From Paraburkholderia atlantica (GTDB lineage Bacteria > Pseudomonadota > Gammaproteobacteria > Burkholderiales > Burkholderiaceae), in assembly GCF_009362785.1 (NCBI RefSeq), contig NZ_WHNQ01000003.1:186001-250000 (forward strand): a stretch of 64,000 nt of DNA. The letters are read 5' to 3'. Both the position numbers and the translations under genes were made by a program. The notes beneath the pieces were generated by a model. That model made no database searches. It was given only the letters and a program-made list of their open reading frames with translations, and was not told the origin of the DNA. This document shows positions 54,609 through 63,849 of this stretch, piece by piece (positions within the stretch are counted from its first letter, which is position 1; the number at the start of each line of letters is the position of its first letter).

Positions 54609-57359
54609 ATGGCTCTCGCAGACGTCGATGTCACGGAACAAAAACGCTTGAACGACGCGCATGCGGCACAGGTGCCGTGGAAGAAGTGGGGGCCGTACCT
54701 GAGCGAGCGGCAATGGGGAACCGTCCGCGAGGACTACAGCGAGGATGGCGACGCCTGGAACTATTTCACTCACGATCAGGCGCGCTCGCGCGCCTACAGG
54801 TGGGGAGAGGACGGGCTCGGCGGACTATGCGACGACCAGCAGCGACTCTGCTTCGCGCTCGCACTCTGGAACGGGCGCGACCCGATTCTGAAGGAACGCC
54901 TTTTCGGGCTCACCAATAGCGAGGGCAACCATGGCGAGGACGTGAAGGAATATTACTTCTATGTCGACAGCACGCCGACGCACTCGTACATGAAGTATCT
55001 GTACAAGTACCCGCAGCGGGAATATCCGTACCTCGATTTGATCGAGACGAACCGGAAGCGGTCGCGAGAGGAACTCGAGTACGAACTGCTCGATACCGGC
55101 GTATTCGATGACGACCGGTATTTCGATGTGTTCGTCGAATACGCGAAGCGCGATCCACAAGATATCTTCGTGCGCATTTCCGTGCACAACCGCGGGCGGG
55201 ACGCGGCACAGCTTCGAATCCTGCCAACGCTATGGTTTCGCAATGCATGGTCGGAGAACCACGACGATCCCAGGCCGTCGCTGTGCGAAGAGGCTCCGGG
55301 CGTCATTCGAGCGAGCCATCATGAACTGGGCAACTACTGGCTCTATTGCGAAGGCGCGACCGAACTGCTGTTCACGGAAAACGAAAGCAATGCACGGCGT
55401 CTTTGGAATCGACCCAATGCTTCGCCCTATGTGAAGGATGCATTCCACGCGTACGTGATCAGCGGGCAACGCGAGGCGGTGAATCCCGCCAGAACGGGAA
55501 CCAAGGCGGCGGCTCATTACGAATGCGACGTACCCGGCGGCGACAGCGTGACGATCCGGCTGCGCCTGAGCGCAGCGAGCCGCGACAACGCGTTCGACGG
55601 TTTCGAGAACACCTTCAACGAACGCATTGCCGATGCGGACGAGTTCTACGAGCGCATCGCACCGAAATCGCTGACCGAAGACCAGCGCCGGGTGCACCGT
55701 CAGGCGCTGGCGGGCATGTTGTGGGGCAAGCAGTACTACTACTTCGATCTCGAACTGTGGCTGCGCGAGCATGGCAGTCATCCGTTGCTCGACGGCGAGC
55801 GGCTCGATGTGCGGAACACCGGGTGGTTCCACATGCTGAACGCGGACGTGATCTCGATGCCGGACAAATGGGAGTATCCGTGGTACGCGGCCTGGGATCT
55901 GGCGTTCCACACGATCTCTCTGGCGCTCGTCGACTTCGATTTCGCGCAGGAGCAATTGCTGCTGATGTTGCGCACCCTGTATGTCCATCCGAGCGGCCAG
56001 ATCCCGGCCTACGAGTGGAACTTCAGCGACGTCAATCCTCCCGTGCATGCCGCCGCCACGCTTTGGCTCTACCGGTACGGCAAAGAGCTGGGACGGGCCG
56101 ACCCGCGCTTTCTCGAGCGCTCGTTTCAGGGGCTGATGCTCAATTTCAACTGGTGGGTGAATCGCAAGGACCCGTCGGGACGCAACGTGTTCGCCGGCGG
56201 CTTTCTGGGTCTGGATAACATCGGGGTGTTCGATCGCAGCGCGCAATTGCCGACCGGTGGATCGCTGGAACAGGCGGACGGAACCGCGTGGATGGCGTTT
56301 TATTGCCAGTGCATGCTGGAGATGGCGATCATCCTGACGGAATACGATCCGATGTACGAGGAGATCGCCTTCAGGTTCGTCCAGCACTTCATGTGGATCG
56401 CCTACGCGATGGATCGGCGCGGCGAACATCCGGACGACATGTGGGACGAGCATGACGGCTTCTTCTATGATCTGCTGCGGCTTCCCGACGGCCAGACCAT
56501 GCGGCTGAAGATCAGGTCGATGGTGGGGCTACTGCCGCTGTGCGCGACCACGGTGTTCGAAGCCGATTCGGTGACGCGCTATCCGAAACTGATGGAACTG
56601 ATCGCCCAATTCCGCAAACGCTACCCGGAGCTGCTCGCCCACGTGGCGCCGACAGATACGGGCTTCATCGGCCATCGGGAGCGCAGGCTCCTGTCGATCC
56701 TGAACAGGCGCAAGCTCGAACGCGTGCTCGGATACCTGCTCGACGAAAACGAGTTCCTCGGACCGCATGGCATCCGTTCGCTCTCTCGCTATCACCTCGA
56801 GCATCCGTATGTGCTGAACGTCGGCGGGACCGATTACAAAGTGGAGTACCTGCCGGCCGAATCGAATACGGGCATGTTCGGCGGGAATTCCAACTGGCGA
56901 GGTCCGGTATGGATGCCGGTGAACATGCTCGTAGTCAGGGCCCTGATGAATCTCTACAGCTTTTTCGGCGACGAGTTCAAGGTGCAATGCCCGACCGGGT
57001 CCGGGCAGTACATGACGCTGTTCGAGGTGACACAGGAAATCGTCCGGCGACTGACGGGTACGTTCTTGCGCGATGCTGATGGCAGACGTCCCGTCTACGG
57101 CGGGACCAGCAAGTTTCAGGACGATCCGCACTGGCGCGACCTGATCCTGTTCTACGAGTATTTCCACGGCGACAATGGTGCGGGACTCGGGGCCAGTCAT
57201 CAGACAGGCTGGACGGGCCTCGTCGCACCTCTGTTGGACATGTTCGGGCGGATCGATGCTCGAACCGTACTCGAAAGCGACCGCTGGCGCGTGATGGCCG
57301 GCACTGCCGCGCAACAGTCGGGCAGCAGCGACAACGCTCTCAACGCGCGCCGTCCGTGA
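54609..57359 (+). CDS. MGH1-like glycoside hydrolase (GH63-related glucosidase)
   Basis: The 916-residue cytoplasmic-type protein opens with ALADVDVTEQKRLNDAHAAQVPWKKWGPYLSERQWGTVREDYSEDGDAW and contains EDGLGGLCDDQQRLCFALALWNGRDPILKERLFGLTNSEGNHGEDVKE, typical of the bacterial GH63/MGH1-like family. The (alpha/alpha)6 catalytic part has PDKWEYPWYAAWDLAFH and NFSDVNPPVHAAATLWLYRYG. Members act on small glucosides such as glucosyl- or mannosylglycerate. GGAGG precedes the ATG at 54609. The end overlaps the convergent MFS gene by 20 nt. Confidence 0.9.
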   Translation: MALADVDVTEQKRLNDAHAAQVPWKKWGPYLSERQWGTVREDYSEDGDAWNYFTHDQARSRAYRWGEDGLGGLCDDQQRLCFALALWNGRDPILKERLFGLTNSEGNHGEDVKEYYFYVDSTPTHSYMKYLYKYPQREYPYLDLIETNRKRSREELEYELLDTGVFDDDRYFDVFVEYAKRDPQDIFVRISVHNRGRDAAQLRILPTLWFRNAWSENHDDPRPSLCEEAPGVIRASHHELGNYWLYCEGATELLFTENESNARRLWNRPNASPYVKDAFHAYVISGQREAVNPARTGTKAAAHYECDVPGGDSVTIRLRLSAASRDNAFDGFENTFNERIADADEFYERIAPKSLTEDQRRVHRQALAGMLWGKQYYYFDLELWLREHGSHPLLDGERLDVRNTGWFHMLNADVISMPDKWEYPWYAAWDLAFHTISLALVDFDFAQEQLLLMLRTLYVHPSGQIPAYEWNFSDVNPPVHAAATLWLYRYGKELGRADPRFLERSFQGLMLNFNWWVNRKDPSGRNVFAGGFLGLDNIGVFDRSAQLPTGGSLEQADGTAWMAFYCQCMLEMAIILTEYDPMYEEIAFRFVQHFMWIAYAMDRRGEHPDDMWDEHDGFFYDLLRLPDGQTMRLKIRSMVGLLPLCATTVFEADSVTRYPKLMELIAQFRKRYPELLAHVAPTDTGFIGHRERRLLSILNRRKLERVLGYLLDENEFLGPHGIRSLSRYHLEHPYVLNVGGTDYKVEYLPAESNTGMFGGNSNWRGPVWMPVNMLVVRALMNLYSFFGDEFKVQCPTGSGQYMTLFEVTQEIVRRLTGTFLRDADGRRPVYGGTSKFQDDPHWRDLILFYEYFHGDNGAGLGASHQTGWTGLVAPLLDMFGRIDARTVLESDRWRVMAGTAAQQSGSSDNALNARRP

Positions 57360-58734
57360 CCATCGATCCGGCTGTCTTGAGGCCCGTGACTATGCTCAGG
57401 AGGCTCAAAAGCGTCACCAAAGCTGCCAGCATCGCCGCCCGATGCAGCCCTTCGGCAAGATGGCCGAACTCCGGCCGCACCAGCGAACCGAACAACCCCA
57501 CGCCGAGCACGCCGCCAATCTGACGCGCGGTGTTTAAGACGCCCGATGCAATACCCATGTATGACGGTTCCACGTGCGCCAGCACCGCGGTGTTGATCGA
57601 CGGCACCGCGAGCGCGACACCGACGCCAACACTGAGCAGCGGCAACGCGACTGCTAGCGCGCTGTTATCCACCCGCACGAACGCAAGCGCAACATAGCCG
57701 AGCGCCGCCACTGCCTGGCCGACAAGCATCGGCAGGCGATAACCGAAACGCGCGGTCAGCGAGCCCGACGCGACGTTTGCGACTGCGACCACCGCCGTCA
57801 TCGGCAGGAACGCGAGGCCGGTTTCGAGCGGCGTGTCGTGACGCGCGTTCTGGAAAAACAGACTCATCGCGAACATCAGTCCGTAGTAGCCAAAATTCAG
57901 CGACAGCCCCGTTAGAGCGCTGACACTCACCGCGGCATGACGGAACAGCGCGAGCGGTAAAAGCGGTTGCGCCTGCCGCGCCTCGACGATGACGAACAGC
58001 CCGCCCGCAGCGGCCGCGACGGCAAGTCCCGTCAACACGGTCATGCTGGTCCAGCCCAGCCTGCCGCTTTCGACAACCGCATACGTCAGTCCGACCAACG
58101 CAACGACGGCAAGCGTCTGGCCGGCCAGGTCGACGCGACGCGCCGCGTGCCCCTTCGTCTTCGGCGCATGAGCGATGGTCAGCCAGATGCCGACGACGCC
58201 GATCGGCACGTTGATCAGAAAAATGGCCGGCCAGCCGAAGCGGTCGACGAGCACGCCGCCGACCAGCGGACCCGCCCCCAGCGCGAGCGCCGCCGTGCCA
58301 GCCCAGACACTGACCGCCCTGGCTCGCGCATGCGGCTCCGGAAACGCCGCGCCGAGCAGCGCCAGCGACGACGGCACGCACAGCGCCGCGCCGATGCCCT
58401 GCACCACTCGCGCCCCGACCAGCAGCGCCGCGCCATCCGACAGCCCGCACCCCACCGATGCGCAGGTAAACACCACGAACCCGGCGAGAAAAATGCGCCG
58501 CGCGCCGAACCGGTCGGCCAATGCGCCAGCGGACAGCAGCAGACTCGCGAACGCCAGCGTGTACGCGTTGACGACCCATTCCAGCGCCGTCGAATCGAGG
58601 CCGAGGCTATCGCGCATTCGTGCGAGCGCGACGTTCACCACCGTGACGTCGAGACAGATGATGACGAAGCCGAGGCTCGTCGCGAGCAGGGCAAGACGTG
58701 GTGACCGAGCCGGTGAGCTGAGCTGTTTGCGCAT
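57340..58734 (-). CDS. DHA2 family MFS efflux transporter
   Basis: A 464-residue carrier with about fourteen hydrophobic segments. The N-terminus (RLALLATSLGFVIICLDVTVVNVALARMRDSLGLDSTALEWVVNAYTLAFASLLLSAGALADRFGARR) has the DHA2 motif D1 (LDxTVVNVALP-type) and the A-motif loop; motif C is seen in the GARVVQGIGAALCVPSSLALL region. It is divergent from a LysR gene with 131 nt between the starts. Such proteins usually export drugs or organic compounds. Confidence 0.92.
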   Translation of the reverse strand: MRKQLSSPARSPRLALLATSLGFVIICLDVTVVNVALARMRDSLGLDSTALEWVVNAYTLAFASLLLSAGALADRFGARRIFLAGFVVFTCASVGCGLSDGAALLVGARVVQGIGAALCVPSSLALLGAAFPEPHARARAVSVWAGTAALALGAGPLVGGVLVDRFGWPAIFLINVPIGVVGIWLTIAHAPKTKGHAARRVDLAGQTLAVVALVGLTYAVVESGRLGWTSMTVLTGLAVAAAAGGLFVIVEARQAQPLLPLALFRHAAVSVSALTGLSLNFGYYGLMFAMSLFFQNARHDTPLETGLAFLPMTAVVAVANVASGSLTARFGYRLPMLVGQAVAALGYVALAFVRVDNSALAVALPLLSVGVGVALAVPSINTAVLAHVEPSYMGIASGVLNTARQIGGVLGVGLFGSLVRPEFGHLAEGLHRAAMLAALVTLLSLLSIVTGLKTAGSMVTDGAR

Positions 58735-58865
58735 GATGTCCGTGCATGAAGTCGGGCGATGCGGAACCGGGATGGGCCGCAAGCCTCGTGTACGCGGACT
58801 GTATTCCCACAGCGAAGATTGATAAACGCGCGGCAAATGGTAACAGAACCAATTATTATTGCGGA

Positions 58866-59792
58866 ATGGACCTCCTCAAAGCGATGACAGTGTTCGTGCG
58901 CGTAGTCGAAAGCGGCAGCCTGACGGCGGCGGCGGTGGCATGCGATCTGTCGCCGACGATGGTCGGCAACCACCTTCAGGCGCTGGAAACGCGGCTGGGC
59001 GCGACACTCATTCATCGCACCACGCGCAAGCAGCAGATCAGCGCGTTTGGGCAGGCCTACTATGAACGATGCATCGAGATCCTCGGGCTGGTCGACGATT
59101 CGGAACGACTCGCGCTCGATCATCTCGCAACGCCACGCGGACGCCTGCGGGTGACCGCGCCCGTCGTATTCAGCAACGAATGCCTGATGCCGGTGATCGC
59201 GGATTACTGCGAGCGCTACCCAGAGGTGAAGCTCGATATCGTCGCCACCGACGCGCTGTCGGACCTGCTCGACGACGGCTTCGAGGCGGCGGTTCGGATC
59301 GGCGCGCTGGGCAATCCGGATCTCGTCGCGCGACGTCTGCAGCCGTACCGTCTGGTGTTGTGCGCGTCACGCGCGTATCTGGCGACGCACGGCACGCCGT
59401 CATCGCCCGACGCGCTGCGCTCACACCAGTGCCTGACGTACGCGTATCCGCCGCGCTCGGAATGGCACGCGGCGCAGGCCGAATGGAGCTTGCAGGGTCC
59501 GGACGGCCGCGTGAGCGTACCGGTCGACGGCAGGCTGAGGATCGACAATTCGGAAGCGCTGCGACGGGCGGTGTTGCGCGGCCTTGGCATCGCGATGCTG
59601 CCCGAGGTCCTGGTGGCCGCGGACCTGCGAGCGAAGCGGCTGGTCGAAGTGCTGCCGGCATTTGCCGCGCCCGAGCGGCCGCTGAACCTGCTGTATCTGC
59701 GTGAGCGGCAGACGTCGCCGAAGCTTCGGAGCTTTATTGAATTTGTGGTCGAGCGCTTCGGCGCTGACGCGGCATCGCCCAACGGCGCTTGA
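58866..59792 (+). CDS. LysR family transcriptional regulator
   Basis: The 308-residue regulator has MDLLKAMTVFVRVVESGSLTAAAVACDLSPTMVGNHLQALETRLGATLIHRTTRKQQIS as helix-turn-helix and a complete effector domain (CrgA/DsdC-like group). The ATG at 58866 gives the canonical start; the frame is open to 58746. It is divergent from the DHA2 exporter, its likely target. The gap has an AT-rich stretch (TGGTAACAGAACCAATTATT) just before the start that could hold the LysR site. Confidence 0.93.
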   Translation: MDLLKAMTVFVRVVESGSLTAAAVACDLSPTMVGNHLQALETRLGATLIHRTTRKQQISAFGQAYYERCIEILGLVDDSERLALDHLATPRGRLRVTAPVVFSNECLMPVIADYCERYPEVKLDIVATDALSDLLDDGFEAAVRIGALGNPDLVARRLQPYRLVLCASRAYLATHGTPSSPDALRSHQCLTYAYPPRSEWHAAQAEWSLQGPDGRVSVPVDGRLRIDNSEALRRAVLRGLGIAMLPEVLVAADLRAKRLVEVLPAFAAPERPLNLLYLRERQTSPKLRSFIEFVVERFGADAASPNGA

Positions 59793-59803
59793 CCAACCCA
59801 CTC

Positions 59804-60001
59804 TCAATGCGAATTCTGTTGCCGCCTGCGTAGGTTGTCCCGCACACGACGAGCGACCAGAACCGTCAGGTAGTCCGTGATTCGTGCGCCTTCGCTGTAT
59901 TCAATCCACGTCTGCGCGTACATCTGCGTGACCGTTTCCTCAGGCGTGTTGGTAACGGCGGCAATCTGCTTGATGACTTCCTCGACGTTGCGCGTGACCA
60001 T
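59804..60001 (-). CDS. DUF3562 domain-containing protein, 65 aa
   Basis: The product MVTRNVEEVIKQIAAVTNTPEETVTQMYAQTWIEYSEGARITDYLTVLVARRVRDNLRRRQQ is a full-length example of the small Burkholderiales family DUF3562. The ATG at 60001 is preceded by GGGAGCAA. It is soluble and helical; function is unknown. It lies between the LysR gene and pstS, on the pstS strand, 138 nt downstream of that gene. Confidence 0.85.
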   Translation of the reverse strand: MVTRNVEEVIKQIAAVTNTPEETVTQMYAQTWIEYSEGARITDYLTVLVARRVRDNLRRRQQNSH

Positions 60002-60139
60002 TGCTTGCTCCCAGCGTGCAGTGATGAAAGACAGTCACGCGCACGTTACCCGCCTCACTGCAGCCGTAACTTGATCTGAGTCAATTGATTTTGCCCATGA
60101 CCGATCAAGAGGTGTTTGAGGCGGGTCGCAACGATGCCT

Positions 60140-61174
60140 TCACTGAAACACCGGTTTTCCCGACGCATCCTTGACCTTGGTCTTCCACTGCTCGCGGATT
60201 TCCGACACGACCGAATCCGGCAGCGAGATGTAGTCGAGATCGCTGGCAGCCTGCCCGCCGTTCTTGAACGCCCAGTCGAAGAACTTCAGCGTTGCCGCGC
60301 CCTGCGCCGGCTTGTCTTGCGTCGCGTGCAGCAGCACGAAGGTCGCGCCGACGACGGGCCATGCGTCCTTGCCGGGCTCGTTGGTCAGGATCTGGTAGAA
60401 CGACGTCTTCCAGTCCGCGCCGGAGGCGGCCGCCTTGAAGGTTTCGGTCTTCGGTGCAACCACGGCACCGGCCGAGTTCTTCAGGCTGGTGTAGACCATG
60501 TTGTTTTGCTTCGCATACGCCCACTCTACATAGCCGATCGCGCCCGGCAGGCGTTGCACGAAGGCGGCAACGCCGTCATTGCCCTTGCCGCCCGTACCGG
60601 TCGGCCAGTTCACCGTCGTGCCTTCGCCGACCTTCGACTTCCACTCCGGGTTCACCTTCGACAAGAAATTCGTCCAGATGAAGCTCGTGCCCGAACCGTC
60701 GGCGCGACGCACCACGGCGATGTCCGTATCCGGCAGTTTCATGCCCGAATTCAGCGCGGCGATCGCCGGATCGTTCCATTTCTTGATCTTGTTCAGATAG
60801 ATGTCGCCCAGCACCGCGCCCGACAAAACCAGCTGGCCCGGCTTCACGCCCGGCAGGTTGACGACCGGCACGACGCCGCCGACCACCGTCGGGAATTGAA
60901 ACAGGCCAGTCTTCGCCAGTTCGTCGTCCTTCATCGGCGCGTCGGAACCCGCGAAGTCGACGGTCTTCGCGAGGATCTGCTTGATGCCGCCCGCTGAACC
61001 GATGCCCTGGTAGTTGACCTTGCCGCCCCCCGCCTTGTGGTAGGCGTCAGCCCACTTGTTATAGATCGGGGCTGCAAACGTGCTGCCCGCACCGGTGATG
61101 TCGACGGTTTGCGCTTGCGCGGCCGCAAGGGGTAGAGCAACGGCAAGAACGGCAATTCCTCGTTTGAACAGCAT
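60140..61174 (-). CDS. pstS: Phosphate ABC transporter substrate-binding protein
   Basis: The 344-residue protein is a typical PstS: signal peptide ([17 protein letters not shown]), then [54 protein letters not shown], and the phosphate-binding loop [25 protein letters not shown]. It captures phosphate in the periplasm for PstCAB. No pstC, pstA, pstB or phoU follows in this window, which is unusual since pstS normally heads that operon. A Pho-box-like site lies about 230 nt upstream. Confidence 0.96.
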   Translation of the reverse strand: MLFKRGIAVLAVALPLAAAQAQTVDITGAGSTFAAPIYNKWADAYHKAGGGKVNYQGIGSAGGIKQILAKTVDFAGSDAPMKDDELAKTGLFQFPTVVGGVVPVVNLPGVKPGQLVLSGAVLGDIYLNKIKKWNDPAIAALNSGMKLPDTDIAVVRRADGSGTSFIWTNFLSKVNPEWKSKVGEGTTVNWPTGTGGKGNDGVAAFVQRLPGAIGYVEWAYAKQNNMVYTSLKNSAGAVVAPKTETFKAAASGADWKTSFYQILTNEPGKDAWPVVGATFVLLHATQDKPAQGAATLKFFDWAFKNGGQAASDLDYISLPDSVVSEIREQWKTKVKDASGKPVFQ

Positions 61175-61771
61175 GGTTTGCCTCCACGAGATTGACTGAC
61201 CGGATCAATGGTTGCAGCAAGCTTCGCTCCGCGACGCAATTCCTCAGCTACGCATCGCGCGGTGTTCTTGCGATGATGCATTTCAAACCGCTTCAGCACG
61301 TCCGTGTCTGTATTGAGCTTTTCCCGAAGGTTTCGCCCCTTGATCGGCTTCACGCACCCGGCACGGCTACTCATCGCTCGAACCTTCAAACTTAAGCACT
61401 TCAAGTTACATTCCGTTGACAGCCGCCGCGCTGCGTTCAGCGCGGCCGGAGCGCGGCACCGTTCCTGAAGCATTGTCCAGATGATCACGTTCGCGCATCT
61501 CGCCGAGTTTCGGGACATGATTTGTCGCAATCCTGTTCCAGGATTACCCCGACGCACCCGGCGTGCGTAAATATTTTTAAGTAAACCCTAAATGCGGCAC
61601 CTTTGCGGTCGATAAACCGGAAACGATAAGTGTGCGGAGCCTCATCCGCAGCCGATGCGATCCGATCCGGCGGTCGAAGCCGTCGCCTAACGGGCAACAC
61701 CGACAACAACGCCGCCGCTCAGGCCATGCGATGAATCAGCCTGAACCCGATCTGCGAACCTGGATAAAAAC
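61175..61771. other. Intergenic region upstream of pstS
   Basis: About 600 nt between pstS and the rightward AAA/OmpA chimera. It holds a Pho-box-like sequence and otherwise no recognisable gene; open frames on either strand lack ribosome sites. Confidence 0.5.
61405..61422 (-). promoter_or_regulatory. Possible Pho box upstream of pstS
   Basis: Read on the minus strand, CTGTCAA-CGGA-ATGTAAC resembles two Pho-box half-sites (consensus CTGTCAT) 11 nt apart; the first is a near-exact match and the second is weaker. It lies 231 nt before the pstS start, farther than usual. Confidence 0.45.
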
Positions 61772-62083
61772 ATGAATGAATCCCGCGATCGCGACGAGAC
61801 TTCGGCCTTCGCCAAAAACTACGACAACGCGTTCGTGAGCCGCATTCGCTATCACATTGAATTCGCGCTGCCGGACTTCGAAGGACGCAAACGCCTCTGG
61901 CAACGCATGCTGGTGTCGCGTTCCGCTCGGCGAGCGCGCCGTGCGCTACTCGGCACCATCGGCGACGACGCGGCGAAGCGCATTGTCGTGGCGGGTTACG
62001 GAGAATCACGGCCACTTCCGGGTGTTGATGCTGCCGACCCAAAAAATCCGCGCGTCGAGGTGCAGTTCCTGGTCGATCAATAA
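61772..62083 (+). pseudogene. Chimeric remnant: AAA ATPase fragment joined to an OmpA-domain tail
   Basis: The 103-residue frame begins with NESRDRDETSAFAKNYDNAFVSRIRYHIEFALPDFEGRKRLWQRML, which matches the sensor-1/arginine-finger end of an AAA ATPase. It continues in frame with RRARRALLGTIGDDAAKRIVVAGYGESRPLPG and DPKNPRVEVQFLV, which matches the end of an OmpA/MotB peptidoglycan-binding domain. Neither Walker motifs nor the OmpA core are present, so this is probably a deletion joint between two genes. An ATG with weak upstream signals makes expression uncertain. Confidence 0.55.
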
Positions 62084-62405
62084 GGCGCCGCACAACACTG
62101 AAACGCAGCGTGCCGACGCGTCGAGTCTGGCGCATCGGCACGCGGAACGCCCGGCAGTACCGTCCGCGACCATGGCACGAGGTAGATGCCGCGCTTGAAA
62201 TGACGCAACAGACAGAGGTCTAGCTTGGCAGGCCGGTTAGCGAGCGGACGCTGAGCGGCGATGATCAGTCAGTCGACGCCCTTACCGGAATCGCCGACAA
62301 TCTCGGCATTGCAACGGGAGTGACGGATGTGCAATACAACTACAATCGCGAAATCCCGCCGCACGTCCAGATTCTTAACGCACTCATCGCACAAGATATT
62401 TCGAG
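62084..62405. other. Degenerate region between chimera and FkbM gene
   Basis: This 322-nt gap contains the truncated frame described separately (62223 onward) and before it high-GC sequence with stops in all frames. It looks like a deletion or recombination joint. Confidence 0.45.
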
Positions 62406-62409
62406 ATGA
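62223..62409 (+). pseudogene. 5'-truncated ORF coupled to the FkbM gene
   Basis: From the TAG at 62220 a frame is open to the TGA at 62407-62409, with no usable start codon near its 5' end. It reads LSGDDQSVDALTGIADNLGIATGVTDV and ends NREIPPHVQILNALIAQDISR, a protein-like C-terminus. Its stop overlaps the ATG of the FkbM methyltransferase gene (ATGA), the pattern of a coupled upstream gene. The 5' part was probably lost. The protein family was not recognised. Confidence 0.5.
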
Positions 62410-63647
62410 AACTGATTCGGCAAATAACATCGGCTTATAAGTCGGGCGGTGCCCGAAACTTGCTAAGACGTGCCTTTAGTTACATTGATACACGCGCTCG
62501 CCTGAAGCTCTTCAGTGCAGCGCCACCGTTCCTCGGAAAACTAAAGAATGATTCAGCCGTAAAGATCCTTGCCAGGCAAGCAGGGGACGAACAATCAATC
62601 GAAATGTTGATGTGGCTTGTTCCAAATCTCAATTCGCTGAACCCGGATGATCGGTTGACCATTGCAGTTCCAAACTACTGGAAAAAGGTATTTGGAATGG
62701 TTCGTCCGTTGTTGTTGAACGGCAGGCTGGAACTGTGTCCTGTCGGAGAATATTCTCCGCAGGTGAGCTTGATGGTAGTCAACCGCGCGATGTTGAATCA
62801 ACTTCCGCCACAGTACGCAGAGACGATAGCGCAGATGCAAGTTCCGTTTGCGAATAGCGCGTATATCGTTATTGCCGACAGGAGTCTCCGCCTCAGCACC
62901 GTGCCCAATCCCGAGTCAGCGAGGCAGCTCGCGGAGCAAGTGGCGAACAACAAGGCGCCGGGCGACGTAGTCATCGTCAGCAAGTACGGTTTTCAGTTTG
63001 CGGTACGAACCGGCACAATGGATGAGGGTATTGTCGATGAGGTGAGGTCCGAATATCTCGACCAACTGTCGGGAATCGACTTCCAAGGCACTACCGTACT
63101 CGATCTCGGTGGCCATATCGGTTCGTTTTCTGTCCAGATCAGTGCGCTGCTGAAACAGCCCATGCAGATAATCATTGTCGAGCCGGCACCTCGCAATGCT
63201 CAGTTGATTCGGAACAACATCGAGCTCAACCAGCTCCAATCTTCGATTGAGCTCAGGGAGATGGCGGTTTCCTCGGAGTCTGGCGTGGGGACGCTGTTTA
63301 TTAGCTCCGACAACACCGGCGGAAATAAGCTGAACATGGTTGAGCATTCCTCCGCGGAGACAGTCGAGGTCCCCGTAACGGATTTTCCGACGCTACTGGG
63401 GGGCTTTTCGTCGGAAGTCCTGGATCTGTTGAAGATTGATGTCGAAGGCTCGGAGCATGCCATATTGTTTCCGCACGGCCGATTGTTGTCGCAGAGAGTT
63501 CGCGTGATCGTTGGCGAGGCAGGCGGGTCTGATAGGGGTAACGGTTTGGCATTTTTGCGGTTCCTCGAGCAAAATGGCTTTACTGTGAGTCATAAAGGCA
63601 ACGAATCGCAGTTGGTTTTCCTGGCGGTTAATAAACATCTCAACTAG
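62406..63647 (+). CDS. FkbM family methyltransferase
   Basis: The C-terminal half of this 413-residue protein is an FkbM-type SAM-dependent methyltransferase: motif I VLDLGGHIGSF at 231-241, IIIVEPAPRNAQLIRNNIELN, and the FkbM mark LLKIDVEGSEHAIL. The N-terminal 200 residues are an extra domain of unknown role. FkbM enzymes methylate sugars or polyketides, often in polysaccharide clusters. Codon use is AT-richer than most of the window, which suggests transfer. The start overlaps the stop of a truncated upstream ORF. Confidence 0.9.
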   Translation: MKLIRQITSAYKSGGARNLLRRAFSYIDTRARLKLFSAAPPFLGKLKNDSAVKILARQAGDEQSIEMLMWLVPNLNSLNPDDRLTIAVPNYWKKVFGMVRPLLLNGRLELCPVGEYSPQVSLMVVNRAMLNQLPPQYAETIAQMQVPFANSAYIVIADRSLRLSTVPNPESARQLAEQVANNKAPGDVVIVSKYGFQFAVRTGTMDEGIVDEVRSEYLDQLSGIDFQGTTVLDLGGHIGSFSVQISALLKQPMQIIIVEPAPRNAQLIRNNIELNQLQSSIELREMAVSSESGVGTLFISSDNTGGNKLNMVEHSSAETVEVPVTDFPTLLGGFSSEVLDLLKIDVEGSEHAILFPHGRLLSQRVRVIVGEAGGSDRGNGLAFLRFLEQNGFTVSHKGNESQLVFLAVNKHLN

Positions 63648-63666
63648 TGGTTGCCCCTGCGCACAG

Positions 63667-63693
63667 GCGTGATGGCGCTCTACTCCATCACGC
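63667..63693 (+). terminator. Hairpin downstream of the FkbM gene
   Basis: GCGTGATGG (63667-63675) pairs fully with CCATCACGC (63685-63693) across a 9-nt loop, 20 nt after the stop. No T-run follows, so termination strength is uncertain. Confidence 0.5.
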
Positions 63694-63849
63694 TGCTCAG
63701 CAGTTGAACTGGCTTATATTTATCCAGCTACAAGGCAATGGCAATCGCCGTCGGATTCAACCGATTGATGCTTCTTAAGGCTATCCTCAGGTTCGAGAGG
63801 ACAATAATATGCAAACTCCAGTGCGCCGAAGAACCATCTACCACACGAT

